Of a DNA stretch of 30,911 bases, positions 16,624-26,500 are shown piece by piece (the first letter of the stretch is position 1; every line of letters starts with the position of its first letter). Source of the DNA: JAGPDF01 sp043737505. Lineage in GTDB: Bacteria > Acidobacteriota > Thermoanaerobaculia > Multivoradales > JAGPDF01. The translations under genes were made by a program, and so were the position numbers. The notes under the pieces were generated by a model. The model did not search any database, was not told where the DNA came from, and worked only from the letters and a program-made list of their open reading frames with translations. The DNA lies in assembly GCA_043737505.1 (NCBI GenBank), contig JAYTAM010000337.1, forward strand, positions 1 through 30,911, written 5' to 3'.

Positions 16624-17876
16624 TCGTCCTCCGGCAGGGAGACGCCGAAGACCGAGCCCGAGGCGGGATCGAGATAGCGCTGCGCCAGCGCCTGCAGCTC
16701 GGCGGCGTCGCATTCCAGCGCTCGCCGCACGAGTTTCTCCGGCTGCTCGAGGTCGCCCTGAGCGAGCGCGAGAGCGGCGGTGATCGCCTGCTGATGGATG
16801 CGTTCCTGCTGAAAAACCCAGTCGGCGAGCAGGATCTGCTTGCCGCGCGCGAGCTCGTCGTCGGCGAGGGGCCGATCGCGCAGGTCGGCAAGCTCCGTCT
16901 CCAGCCGGCGCTCGACCTCCGCCGGATCGCCGCCGGGCAGGACCTCGAACGAACAGGCGAGATGCGCCGCGACCTCCGCCTCGGCGAGCGCGCTCGACGC
17001 AGCCAGGCAGAGCTGACCGACGTCCACGAACGCGCGGTGCAGGCGACTCGTGCGACCGCCTCCGAGGATTGTCGCGAGCAGGCGCAGCCCCGCGTGATCG
17101 GGATGCTCGGGGGCCGGTGCCGGAAGTGCGAGCAGCAGCCGCGCCACCTCGCCGTGCCGGCGCTCGATGCGCCGCGCACCGGCGAGCGGGGCGACTTCGG
17201 TCACCGGCGCGCGCGCGATCGCCTCCGGCGAGAGGTCGCCCAGAGCCGCTTCGATCTCGGAAGCGCTCGCCGGGCCGAGGTCGCCGGCGACGACGAGCAG
17301 GGCGTTCGCCGGACGGTAGTGACGGTGGTGAAACTCCGCCAGCCGCTCGCGGTCGAGCCCCGCGAGGTCGCTCTCGTTGCCGAGCACCGGAGTGCCGTAG
17401 GGATGCCCGGGAAAGAGCGCCGCCTGCACCTCGAGCTCGAGCGCGTCCCAGGGCTCGTCGCGATACATCGCCAGCTCCTCGAGGATGACCTGGCGCTCGC
17501 TCGCTACCTCGGCAGGATCGAGGGTGAGCGCCGTCATCCGGTCCCGTTCGATGGCGAGCGCCTCCTGCCAGCGGTCGGCGGCGAAGGAGAAGTAGTAGGC
17601 CGTGAGATCGTGGCTGGTGAAAGCGTTGTTGCTGCCGCCCAGATTCTGCGTCCGGCGATCGATCTCGCCCGGGCCGTAGCGCGCCGAGCCCTTGAACATC
17701 ATGTGCTCGAGGAAGTGCGCCGCGCCGCTCTCGCCGGGCCGCTCGTCACGGCCGCCGACACGGTAGAGCAGCACCGACGTCACGATCGGCGCCTGGCGGT
17801 TGGTGACCAGGCAGACGTCGAGACCGCTCGCGAGACGGAAGCGCTCGATGCGGCCGGAACCCGCGAGGCCGCGCAC
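16620..17876 (-). CDS. M16 family zinc metallopeptidase, catalytic subunit
   Basis: Zinc endopeptidase of the M16B type, acting with the following gene product. HFLEHMMFKG (His54, Glu57, His58) is the inverted zinc motif. The distal zinc ligand is probably Glu134 in VILEELAMYRDEP, 76 residues after His58 as in the family. GGSNNAFTSHDLTAYYF is also diagnostic. The open frame extends back to 18170, but that part overlaps the kinase gene and reads repeat-derived sequence. The GTG at 17876 gives 418 residues, the usual size, though no good Shine-Dalgarno is visible. No signal peptide is seen with this start, so a cytoplasmic location is inferred. A 10-bp tandem repeat separates it from the kinase gene. 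Confidence 0.92.
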   Translation of the reverse strand: MRGLAGSGRIERFRLASGLDVCLVTNRQAPIVTSVLLYRVGGRDERPGESGAAHFLEHMMFKGSARYGPGEIDRRTQNLGGSNNAFTSHDLTAYYFSFAADRWQEALAIERDRMTALTLDPAEVASERQVILEELAMYRDEPWDALELEVQAALFPGHPYGTPVLGNESDLAGLDRERLAEFHHRHYRPANALLVVAGDLGPASASEIEAALGDLSPEAIARAPVTEVAPLAGARRIERRHGEVARLLLALPAPAPEHPDHAGLRLLATILGGGRTSRLHRAFVDVGQLCLAASSALAEAEVAAHLACSFEVLPGGDPAEVERRLETELADLRDRPLADDELARGKQILLADWVFQQERIHQQAITAALALAQGDLEQPEKLVRRALECDAAELQALAQRYLDPASGSVFGVSLPEDE

Positions 17877-17930
17877 GTTCCGCGAAGGGCTTTCGCCCGG
17901 AGCCAGCGGCCCTGCGCTCAGCGGAGAGCC

Positions 17931-17968
17931 TCGGAGGGATGCGGAGGGATGCGGCGGGATGCGGAGGA
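17931..17968. repeat. 10-bp tandem repeat between kinase and M16 genes
   Basis: About four imperfect copies of GCGGAGGGAT (17931, 17941, 17951, 17961) begin directly after the kinase stop codon. On the transcribed (minus) strand each unit carries CCUCC-like sequence, resembling the anti-Shine-Dalgarno. It may be a mobile simple repeat or may influence translation of the M16 gene downstream. Confidence 0.8.
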
Positions 17969-19897
<1,929 letters not shown>

Positions 19898-19939
19898 CGC
19901 CGGCTGCCTCCTCTTGCAGTGCCCATGATATCGCCCATT

Positions 19940-20749
19940 TCAGAGAGGGTGCCGGCGGCGGAAACGCTGGTCGGCGGCGAGTTCGAAGCGCCCCCGGCCC
20001 GCCGCTCCGCCGTTCCAGAAATGGCGCTCGACGCGGAAGCTGCCGTGCCCGACCTCGATCCAGTGCAGGCTGTTCCGGCCCCGCTCCGGGCCGCGGCCGC
20101 GGCTGGAAGAGGTCGTGCCGGTGTGCAGCTCGAGAAAACCGTCCTCCCCCGCCGGCCGCAGCTCGAGCGTCTGGTGAAGATGTCCCGAGAGCACCAGATC
20201 GACCCGCGCTCCGGTCCAGCGCGCGATCGCTTCGCTCGCCCGCCAGGCCGGATGTTCGGATTCGACGCCCGGCGGCCGCACCAGATGGTGGTGCGCGACG
20301 ACAATGCGGAAGAGCTGCGTCGGCGCCTCGGCGAGTAGGGCATCGACCACCGCCAGCCGCCGGCGGCGGATCCGCCCCCCCTTGAGCGCGAACGCCTGTG
20401 CGGTGTTGACGCCCACGACCAGCAGCTCGTCGTCGCGAAAGACCGGCTCGAGCTCGCGGTCGAAGTGCCGCCGCCAGGCGCCGAACGGCGAGAGCAGCCG
20501 CTCCCAGACGCGGTAGAGCGGCACGTCGTGGTTCCCCGGTATGGCGATCACCGGAGCGATTCGGCCGAGCTCGTCGGCGAACGCCCGCGCCTCGCGGAAC
20601 TGGTAAGGCTTCGCCCGGATCGTGAGATCGCCCGAGATCACCACCAGATCCGGCCGCCGCACCGCCGCGAGCTCCACCACCCCCGCCGAAACCTCCGGCA
20701 GGTGCATGGGACCGAAATGGATGTCCGAGATGTGCAGAATGTTGCGCAG
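19940..20749 (-). CDS. Metallophosphoesterase, probably starting at a CTG codon
   Basis: Calcineurin-like phosphohydrolase with a two-metal active site. With a CTG start at 20749 the protein begins MRNILHISDIHFGP, the standard family N-terminus containing the DxH metal ligands (Asp9, His11). The first ATG (20707) would remove this essential motif. No ATG, GTG or TTG lies in frame between the upstream stop (20771-20773) and 20707, and GGAG is well placed before the CTG. Later motifs are intact: GDLT (40-43), GNHD (72-75), AHHH and GHLH. The 269 residues match small cAMP-phosphodiesterase/CpdA-like enzymes; the substrate is unknown. It lies 42 bp upstream of the kinase gene on the same strand and may be co-transcribed with it. 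Confidence 0.82.
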   Translation of the reverse strand: MRNILHISDIHFGPMHLPEVSAGVVELAAVRRPDLVVISGDLTIRAKPYQFREARAFADELGRIAPVIAIPGNHDVPLYRVWERLLSPFGAWRRHFDRELEPVFRDDELLVVGVNTAQAFALKGGRIRRRRLAVVDALLAEAPTQLFRIVVAHHHLVRPPGVESEHPAWRASEAIARWTGARVDLVLSGHLHQTLELRPAGEDGFLELHTGTTSSSRGRGPERGRNSLHWIEVGHGSFRVERHFWNGGAAGRGRFELAADQRFRRRHPL

Positions 20750-20854
20750 TAGAAGCTCCAGCCACGGACTCTAGCCCAGGGAGCCCGCCCGGAGACGCCG
20801 CGCCGGCCGCAGGCACCGCCTCGGATAGGCTCATACCAGAGGACAAAAAAGAAA

Positions 20855-21373
20855 ATGCTCTCAGTAGAGGGAGTCGTGGCTGGCGCAGCGCTCGTGGCTC
20901 TTGCCGTTGGCTTTTCTTCCGCTGGGGCCAGTACGGGAGACGCGGAGCCTTGGATCGTTCGCCCAGGCGTGGGAGTCGGGCCGATTCTGCTCGGAGCGAC
21001 GACCGCCGAGGTGCGCGCCGTGCTCGGGCAGCCCGACGAGCACCACGAACGTGTCTACGTCTACACGCGGCGAATGAAAGTCAGCTTCGACGACGACAAC
21101 ACCGTCGGCGCGATCTATCTCTCCAGCGGCCCGGACTTCGTCAAGCCGGTCTCTTTCTCGGCGCGGACCGCTGAGGGCATCGGCTTCGGCTCGACGCGCG
21201 CCGAAGTGGACGCCTGGCTCGGCAAAGGAATGCGCGTGGTGCCGCAAGCGGGCGCACGCGGAATCGAGGTCGTCGAGTCCGCTGACGGCGGCATCCTCGT
21301 CACCCTCTACTACGACAAAGTCGTGGAGTTCATCGTCGTGCCCCGCAAGACCGTGCCCGCGCCGAGGCCGTGA
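20855..21373 (+). CDS. Secreted protein of unknown function with two internal repeats
   Basis: Not recognised. The 172 residues have an N-terminal signal peptide (GVVAGAALVALAVGFSSAGA, likely cut near residue 26-30). Two related segments follow, VGPILLGATTAEVRAVLGQP and GIGFGSTRAEVDAWLGKG, sharing a G-x2-[RT]-A-E-V-x3-L-G pattern. Similar motifs occur in small envelope folds of the SmpA/OmlA type, where two such helices pack on a sheet; I infer only a loose resemblance. The ATG at 20855 is preceded by GAGGA about 12 nt upstream in an A-rich leader. It is divergent from the metallophosphoesterase gene with about 105 bp between. Confidence 0.75.
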   Translation: MLSVEGVVAGAALVALAVGFSSAGASTGDAEPWIVRPGVGVGPILLGATTAEVRAVLGQPDEHHERVYVYTRRMKVSFDDDNTVGAIYLSSGPDFVKPVSFSARTAEGIGFGSTRAEVDAWLGKGMRVVPQAGARGIEVVESADGGILVTLYYDKVVEFIVVPRKTVPAPRP

Positions 21374-21408
21374 AGCTCTGATCTTTCCTTTACCGAGCTT
21401 TTCGCCTT

Positions 21409-21426
21409 TCGCGCTCCGGAGCGCGA
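21409..21426. terminator. 18-bp perfect palindrome between convergent genes
   Basis: TCGCGCTCCGGAGCGCGA is perfectly self-complementary and lies between the convergent genes ending at 21373 and 21440. Neither side has a T run, so if it ends transcription it is not a classic intrinsic terminator. Its position suggests a shared transcription barrier. Confidence 0.4.
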
Positions 21427-21439
21427 GCGCGGCGGGCCC

Positions 21440-21856
21440 TCAGCCGAGTTCGTCTTCGATGCGCCCGAGGACTTCGGACTCGACGCGCGCGACGGCCAGG
21501 GCCGACACCGCCCGGAGCAGGAGCTTGCCCTGGGTGCGGCCGAGGAGGTAGCCGCCGACGCCGACGATGAGCAGCGCCGGGAGCGGGTGGCGACGCACGA
21601 TATGCCGCCAGTCGACCTCCGGCGGCACGAGGCCGTCGATCAGCTCGTCGGCGAGCGACGCCAAGCCGTCCCGGCCGCCGGTCGGATCGTCGAAGCCGCC
21701 GAAGTGGTCGGCCGAGTCGGCGTCGTCGAAATCATCATCGTCTTCGTCATGAACGGCGTAATCGGGAGCGGGCGTCGAACGCCCGTGGTCTCCGCGCTCG
21801 CTGCTCGACGAAGGGAATCGCGAAGCCCGGCCGGAGCGCGCCGCGTCGTGCGCCAT
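21440..21856 (-). CDS. Small membrane-associated protein, unknown function
   Basis: Not recognised. The 138 residues have a polar, strongly acidic first half (AVHDEDDDDFDDADSADHFG) that is probably disordered. A hydrophobic segment follows near residues 92-108 (HPLPALLIVGVGGYLLGRTQ), then an amphipathic tail (AVSALAVARVESEVLGRIED). The glycine-rich TM followed by R resembles the C-terminal anchor of the DUF883-type protein encoded just upstream. The gap between the two genes is 5 nt, so they are almost certainly co-transcribed and probably act together at the inner membrane. The ATG at 21856 was used; the ribosome site must lie inside the end of the preceding gene. Confidence 0.72.
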   Translation of the reverse strand: MAHDAARSGRASRFPSSSSERGDHGRSTPAPDYAVHDEDDDDFDDADSADHFGGFDDPTGGRDGLASLADELIDGLVPPEVDWRHIVRRHPLPALLIVGVGGYLLGRTQGKLLLRAVSALAVARVESEVLGRIEDELG

Positions 21857-21861
21857 CGGCG

Positions 21862-22251
21862 TCAGTAGTCGTCGCGGCGGCGGCCGCCGCGCACCAGCAT
21901 GCCGATCACGAAGCCGACGCCGGCCGCGATGAGGATCGACTTGCCCGGATTCTCGCGCACGTACTCGTTGACGTTGTCCGTCGCCTGCACGGCGTCGCGC
22001 TGCACCCGCTGATAGCCGGCGCGCACGGTCTCCGCCGCCGCGTCGTACTTCTCGCGTGCCGCCGAGCCCAACCTTTGAGCTCGCCGCCGGACTTCGCGCT
22101 GCGCCCTGCGGGCGTTGCGTTCGAGGTCCTCGGTGGCGCCCTCGAAGCGCTCACGCGCTTCGTCCAGCCCATCGTCGATCACTTCCCGAGTGCCATCAAC
22201 GGCATCGGAGAGCACCTGTCGCGCGCGATCCACTACGTTGTTGTCGGCCAT
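21862..22251 (-). CDS. DUF883/ElaB-YqjD-like membrane-anchored protein
   Basis: The 129 residues have the layout of the ElaB/YqjD group. A long charged helical stretch (about 5-95; GLDEARERFEGATEDLERNA, AREKYDAAAETVRAGYQRVQ) is followed by NVNEYVRENPGKS and a C-terminal TM helix (ILIAAGVGFVIGMLVRGG). NP-[WG]-[KQ]-[SA]-[VI] before a glycine-rich anchor is the family signature. In E. coli such proteins sit in the inner membrane and bind ribosomes in stationary phase; the role here is inferred. GGAAGAGATGGCC gives a good ribosome site and start at 22251. It is first in a two-gene operon with 21440-21856, and divergent from the beta-CASP nuclease gene. Confidence 0.85.
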   Translation of the reverse strand: MADNNVVDRARQVLSDAVDGTREVIDDGLDEARERFEGATEDLERNARRAQREVRRRAQRLGSAAREKYDAAAETVRAGYQRVQRDAVQATDNVNEYVRENPGKSILIAAGVGFVIGMLVRGGRRRDDY

Positions 22252-22383
22252 CTCTTCCTCCTCGCGAGCCCGCCGGATCCGTTCCGGTCCGGAGCTCTGG
22301 AACCGACGCCATGATACCTGCTCGGACGGTCCCGGCCAATCGCGAATTCTGCACTGCTAGACTGGCCGCCTCGCGGGGGATCC

Positions 22384-23778
22384 ATGGCCCAGGTCACGTT
22401 TGTCGGCGCATGCGGCACGGTAACCGGCAGCTGCACCCTGCTCGACTTCGGGAGCTTCAGAGTGCTCGTCGACTGCGGCCTGTTCCAGGGCGACGAAGAG
22501 CTGGAGATGCGGAACCGTCAGCCGTTCCCTTTCCGCACCCAGCAGATCGACGCGGTCGTCCTGACCCACGCCCACCTCGACCACACCGGCCTGCTGCCGC
22601 GCCTCTCTGCGCAGGGCTTCGGCGGCCCGATCTACTGCACCAAACCGACCCGGCCGCTGGCGAACCTGGTGCTCGCCGACGCCGGCGAACTGCAGGAGGA
22701 GGAGGCGCGCTACGCCCGCAAGCGCGGCTACAGCCGGCACTCGGATCCGCGCCCGCTGTTCACCGCCCGCGACGCGGCACAGACCGTCCGCCTGCTCGAA
22801 CCGGTGCCGTTCGGCGAGAGGCACGAGATCGCCCCCGGAATCACCCTCCGTTTCGTCCGCGCCGGCCACCTCCTCGGCGCCGCGTCGGTCGAGATCGCCG
22901 CCAAGAGCGCTCTGGGCACCCGCCAGCACTGGCTGTTCTCCGGCGACGTCGGCCGTTACGATGCTCCGATCCTGCACGATCCGGAGCCGCCGGAGTCGGC
23001 CCCTGACGCCCTGGTGCTCGAGTCGACCTACGGCGACCGCAATCACCCGCCTGAGGATTCCGCGGCCCGCCTCACCGAAATCATCCAGCGGACGTTCGCC
23101 CGCGGCGGCAGCGTCGTCATCCCGGCGTTCGCCCTCGGCCGCACGCAGGACCTGCTGTTTCATCTCTCCGAGCTGGCGCTCGCCGGCGCCATCGATCCGG
23201 ACGCCGTCTTCCTCGACAGCCCGATGGCCATCAAGGCGACGGAGATCTACCGCCAGGCGACGGCGGAGCTCGACGAGGCGACCCAGGCGTTGCTCAAGGC
23301 CGACGCCAACCCGCTCGCCATCGACCGCTTCCACCGCTGCCGCACCGTCGAGGAGTCGAAAGCCCTGAACGCGCGCCGGGAGCCGGCGGTCATCGTCGCC
23401 GCGAGCGGCATGGCGACCGGCGGCCGGGTCGTCCACCACCTGACACGCCTCCTTCCGGATGCGAAGAGTTCGGTCGTCTTCGTCGGCTACCAGGCGGCCG
23501 GCACGCGCGGGCGCGCGCTGCTCGACGGCGCGCAGGCGATCTCGATCCACGGCCGGCGCATTCCGGTCGCCGCCGAGATCGTGCGCATGCACGGCCTTTC
23601 GGCGCACGCCGACGTGAACGATCTCCTGCGCTGGTGCCGGGCGCTGCCGGGCGTTCCGCGACGGATCTACCTCAACCACGGTGAGGACGTCGCCCGGAAG
23701 GCCCTCGCCAGCGCGATTGCGGAGCTCGGCTGGCCGGTGCCGCAGTTGCCGCTCGTCGGGAGCCAGGTCGACTGGTGA
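22384..23778 (+). CDS. MBL-fold (metallo-beta-lactamase/beta-CASP) ribonuclease
   Basis: The 464-residue protein belongs to the CPSF73-like beta-CASP nucleases, zinc enzymes that cut or degrade RNA (e.g. Thermus TTHA0252). Metal-binding motif 2 is THAHLDHTG (61-69). Motif 3 is at GHLLGAASV and motif 4 at FSGDVGRYDAP. The beta-CASP region carries STYGDR, PAFALGRTQDLL, SGMATGGRVVHHL and, near the end, HGLSAHADVNDLLRW plus YLNHGE. All expected ligand positions look intact. ATG at 22384 follows GCGGGGGATCC, a weak purine-rich site. Its stop overlaps the GTG of the YihY-like gene by four bases (GTGA), so the two are translationally coupled. Confidence 0.93.
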   Translation: MAQVTFVGACGTVTGSCTLLDFGSFRVLVDCGLFQGDEELEMRNRQPFPFRTQQIDAVVLTHAHLDHTGLLPRLSAQGFGGPIYCTKPTRPLANLVLADAGELQEEEARYARKRGYSRHSDPRPLFTARDAAQTVRLLEPVPFGERHEIAPGITLRFVRAGHLLGAASVEIAAKSALGTRQHWLFSGDVGRYDAPILHDPEPPESAPDALVLESTYGDRNHPPEDSAARLTEIIQRTFARGGSVVIPAFALGRTQDLLFHLSELALAGAIDPDAVFLDSPMAIKATEIYRQATAELDEATQALLKADANPLAIDRFHRCRTVEESKALNARREPAVIVAASGMATGGRVVHHLTRLLPDAKSSVVFVGYQAAGTRGRALLDGAQAISIHGRRIPVAAEIVRMHGLSAHADVNDLLRWCRALPGVPRRIYLNHGEDVARKALASAIAELGWPVPQLPLVGSQVDW

Positions 23779-24671
23779 AGCTCGACCCGAAGTCGCCGTT
23801 GGCACCCCTTGCGCCGATCGTCGACGCGGTCCAGCAGGGCGCCGGAAGAGCACAGCGGCTGCTGCGGTTCCTGCGCCGGGCGGTGCGCAAGGCGAACGGC
23901 GACCGGCTCGGTCTCGTCGCCTCGGCGCTCGCCTTCTCGAGCATCCTGGCGTTCGTTCCGCTGCTGGCGCTGATCTCCCGCTTCATCGGGCGCGCCATCC
24001 AACAGGACGAGGGCCGCACGCTCAAGGTCCTCGGCCAGCTCCTGCCCTATTCCGAAGAGACGCTGGTGACGGCGATCGATTCGTTCGTCGCGCAGTCGGA
24101 GGCGCTTTCGGGCCTGGCGATGATCGGTTTTCTGGTCTCCTGTGTCCTGGCCTTCCTCACCGTGGAAGAGGCGGTCGACAAGATCTTCAAGGTGGAGCGC
24201 CGCAAGGGCCGCATCCTCCATCGCCTCTTCTCGTTCTCGCTGGTGGTGGTCTGGGGACCGCTCGCTCTCGCCGCGCTGGTGGCCCTGTTGCTCAACCTCG
24301 CTCAGAACCCGGCCTTCGCGGCGTTCCTCCGCCGCTCGGCGGTAGCCATCTGGCTGCAGACCCTCATCACGCTCTTCGGTCTGGCGCTCCTCTTCTGGTG
24401 GGTGCCGAACCGCAAGGTCCGCTTCCGCCACGCCCTCGCCGGCGCCGCCGTCGCCGCACTCTCCCTGCATTTCCTCCAGGTGGGCTTTCGTGCCTACGTC
24501 GGCCTCTTCTCCGCCGCGTCGCGCGTCGTCTACGGCTCCTTCGCCATCGCCTTCTTCTTCATGATCTCGCTGCAGATCGCCTGGTGGCTGATCCTCGTCG
24601 GCTGCGAAGTCACCGCCAACCTGGAGCTGGGCGAGGAGGAACCCCCCTCGCCCAAGAGCTCTGGAGGCTAG
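23775..24671 (+). CDS. YihY/BrkB family inner-membrane protein
   Basis: Polytopic membrane protein of 298 residues with about six TM helices. Matching features are an N-terminal LVASALAFSSILAFVPLLAL segment (family pattern: A-a-a-L-[AS]-[FY]-x-[ST]-[LI]-x-[AS]-[LIF]-x-P-L), AMIGFLVSCVLAFLTVEEAVDKIF (family: N-x-I-[WF]), a central PNRKVRFRHALAGA loop and the final SFAIAFFFMISLQIAWWLIL VGCE helix. The family was once annotated as ribonuclease BN; that is generally regarded as mistaken, and the true function is unclear. The start is GTG at 23775 within a GTGA overlap with the nuclease gene. Its stop shares the CTAG tetranucleotide with the stop of the convergent gene. Confidence 0.92.
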   Translation: MKLDPKSPLAPLAPIVDAVQQGAGRAQRLLRFLRRAVRKANGDRLGLVASALAFSSILAFVPLLALISRFIGRAIQQDEGRTLKVLGQLLPYSEETLVTAIDSFVAQSEALSGLAMIGFLVSCVLAFLTVEEAVDKIFKVERRKGRILHRLFSFSLVVVWGPLALAALVALLLNLAQNPAFAAFLRRSAVAIWLQTLITLFGLALLFWWVPNRKVRFRHALAGAAVAALSLHFLQVGFRAYVGLFSAASRVVYGSFAIAFFFMISLQIAWWLILVGCEVTANLELGEEEPPSPKSSGG

Positions 24672-25771
24672 GCGTCCCCCTCTACCCAGGCGTGGGTGTC
24701 GCCGGACTCGAAGCCGTCGCTGAACAGGCCGTCTCCGCAGACCAGACGGATGTTGTCGACCTGAACGTAGTAGTCGGAAGCGTTGCTGTCGTGGTTGACG
24801 TAGCGCCATCCCAGGCGCACGTTGGGTTCGCCCAGAATCGCGGCGAGATCGACCGAGATCGCCGCGCCGGGCTCGGCGCGAAAGGCGCCGTAGTCTGCGG
24901 CCTGCGACTGCGCGAGATTCTCCCAGGTGACGCCGCCGTCGAGGCTGTAGTCGACGTAGAAGGCGTCGCCGCCGGCGAAGTCCTGGTAGTTGGTCAGAAA
25001 CTCGACGCGCGCCGAGGTCTGGCCAACGAGGCTGAAGCTATGCGAGCGCAGCTGGGTGTCGTAGGCCTGGGGCGCGACGAGGTCGCTCGAGGCGCAGGCG
25101 GCGTCGCCGCGGCCGCCGGTGTAATTGGCAAGCTCGCCGCAGCCGGCCGCCGCCGAGAGATCCGTCCAGTCGACCTCCGAATCCGGCTGGGTCGCGAGGG
25201 CGAGCCAGTCGTAGCTCGTCCAGCCGACCGGAATCCCGTTCGAAAAGGTCGAGGTCGCGCCGTTGCATGCGATGAGCGGGGCGGTGATCGTCACCGGGTT
25301 GCTGTCCGTCGCAATGACCAGGTTGGTCGGGCCTGGGGTGTACGCCGTCCACTGCGCGACAAAGTCTCCGGAGGCGATGGGCTGGCGATTCTGCATAAGG
25401 AACATCGCGAATCCAGGCTGCAAGTTGAACGGGAAACCGTTGAAGATCGGCCCGAGGCTGTCTTCGAGGTCGTGATGGGTGAAGGTCACGGAGCCCGAGT
25501 TGCCGGCGAAGTAGCAGAAGCGGATGTCGGTGCCTGGCGGTACAGCGAAGCTTTCGGCGGCGCCGCAACCGTTCTGGCTGAGATCGGTCGTCCCGCTGAG
25601 AATGAGATCGAGCGCCGGGCCACCGCCCGCGAGCTGCGCCGACTGCCGGTACTGGTAGGAGGTGACGTCGAGGATCGAGACCTCGCCAAAGGCGGCGCCG
25701 GTGGAAGCGAGAGCCACGAGAACGAGACAGACAGCGAAGATGGGCCGGATACCAACACGATTCGGACGCAT
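24668..25771 (-). CDS. Secreted protein with jelly-roll-like domain and C-terminal F-x-D-x-FESG-x4-W tail
   Basis: A 367-residue exported protein of unknown role. The signal peptide is about residues 1-29 (PIFAVCLVLVALASTGAAFG). The C-terminal half resembles extracellular carbohydrate- or adhesion-type beta-sandwich (MAM/concanavalin-like) domains: FLTNYQDFAGGDAFYVDYSL, DGGVTWENLAQ, VRLGWRYVNHDSNASDYYVQ and VDNIRLVCGD. It ends LFSDGFESGDTHAWVEGDA, like the tail of the delta-60 protein at 28779. Four or more Cys suggest disulfides. I take the ATG at 25771, with TGGAGC upstream and the signal peptide directly after; the open frame to 26137 has no such features. Gene and YihY stop codons overlap at CTAG. 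Confidence 0.82.
   Translation of the reverse strand: MRPNRVGIRPIFAVCLVLVALASTGAAFGEVSILDVTSYQYRQSAQLAGGGPALDLILSGTTDLSQNGCGAAESFAVPPGTDIRFCYFAGNSGSVTFTHHDLEDSLGPIFNGFPFNLQPGFAMFLMQNRQPIASGDFVAQWTAYTPGPTNLVIATDSNPVTITAPLIACNGATSTFSNGIPVGWTSYDWLALATQPDSEVDWTDLSAAAGCGELANYTGGRGDAACASSDLVAPQAYDTQLRSHSFSLVGQTSARVEFLTNYQDFAGGDAFYVDYSLDGGVTWENLAQSQAADYGAFRAEPGAAISVDLAAILGEPNVRLGWRYVNHDSNASDYYVQVDNIRLVCGDGLFSDGFESGDTHAWVEGDA
24686..24727 (-). other. C-terminal tail motif LFSDGFESGDTHAW
   Basis: This tail motif lies five residues before the end of the protein. It shares F-x-D-x-F-[ED]-x-G-x4-W with the C-terminus of the protein at 28779-30185. From memory, similar tails close many secreted proteins in Acidobacteriota and some Gammaproteobacteria; a sorting or anchoring role is a hypothesis. 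Confidence 0.6.
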
Positions 25772-26051
25772 GAGAGAGAGCTCCAGAGTAGATTCACGGA
25801 ACCGAGACCCACGCGCTGGAAGACGATCCGCCAGGTGAGGCGCGCGAGCACTCGTCATTTCTCTGGGGCTGAATTGCAAGTTCGTTGCCGGTTTCGACCT
25901 GCGGCCCGACTCCCCTTTCCGTACCGACAATTCTTCAATAATGACTTCGGGTCCTCCTCGGGACTCCCGCAAGTTGCGCAGAATCAACGAGCGGGCACGG
26001 GGGACGGCAATGGCACCCGATTTGCTCCCTCCATCGCCAGGAGGACAACTC
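25772..26051. other. Divergent intergenic region
   Basis: About 280 bp separate the secreted protein (minus) and the LysM protein (plus). No gene was found. The part around 25925-25945 (GACAATTCTTCAATAATGAC) is AT-rich for this genome and may contain a promoter for the LysM gene, but I could not fit a good -35/-10 pair. No strong hairpin was seen. Confidence 0.4.
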
Positions 26052-26441
26052 ATGTCTTTGTTCAAGAAAGATCCACCTGCGCAGAAGCCGAGCTTCTCGA
26101 ACGTGAAGAAGGGCTCTTCTTCGTCGGCCGACGGCACCTACACGGCAAACCCGGGGGTCACTCCGCAGCATCCTGCGGGGCCTCAGACGACCCCGAAGGC
26201 GACGCGAGGAGCGGACTTTTCCAACGTGCGCAGCGGCGCCTCCTCGACCGCGCCGACGCGTGAGCCGGCGGAGCGCAGCACCTATACCGTCCGCAGCGGC
26301 GACAGCCTGTCGAAGATCGCTCGCCGTCACTACGGCGACGCGAAGGAATGGACGCGGATCTACGAAGCGAATCAGGAACTCATCGGCAAGGACCCCGACC
26401 TCATTCAGCCGGGTCAGGTGCTGGTCCTGCCGCCGAGCTGA
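26052..26441 (+). CDS. LysM-domain protein without signal peptide
   Basis: The 129-residue protein has its C-terminal half as one LysM domain, TYTVRSGDSLSKIARRHYGD then ARIYEANQ-type spacing (WTRIYEANQELIGKDPDLIQ) and PGQVLVLPPS. This is close to the YgaU/Kbp LysM type. LysM usually binds peptidoglycan, but Kbp-type proteins are cytoplasmic and bind potassium. No signal peptide is present, so a non-exported role should be considered. The N-terminal half is low-complexity with an internal repeat (FSNVKKGSSSS and FSNVRSGASST). The start at 26052 follows AGGAGGA at ideal spacing; longer frames upstream lack support. It is followed 59 bp later by a lipoprotein gene on the same strand. Confidence 0.88.
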   Translation: MSLFKKDPPAQKPSFSNVKKGSSSSADGTYTANPGVTPQHPAGPQTTPKATRGADFSNVRSGASSTAPTREPAERSTYTVRSGDSLSKIARRHYGDAKEWTRIYEANQELIGKDPDLIQPGQVLVLPPS

Positions 26442-26500
26442 ACGACATCGATCGCGCCCCCGGCGCGGCATTCATGGAAGGCACAAGGAGACGGAGCATC

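Noticed and set aside
25772..26137. N-terminal extension of the secreted protein with the tail motif
   Set aside because: The signal peptide begins at the internal ATG at 25771, which has a ribosome site; the extension has neither.
22357..26263. Long frames opposite or out of phase with the nuclease, YihY and secreted-protein genes (498 and 860 codons)
   Set aside because: No domain, no ribosome site, and they span several real genes and intergenic DNA.
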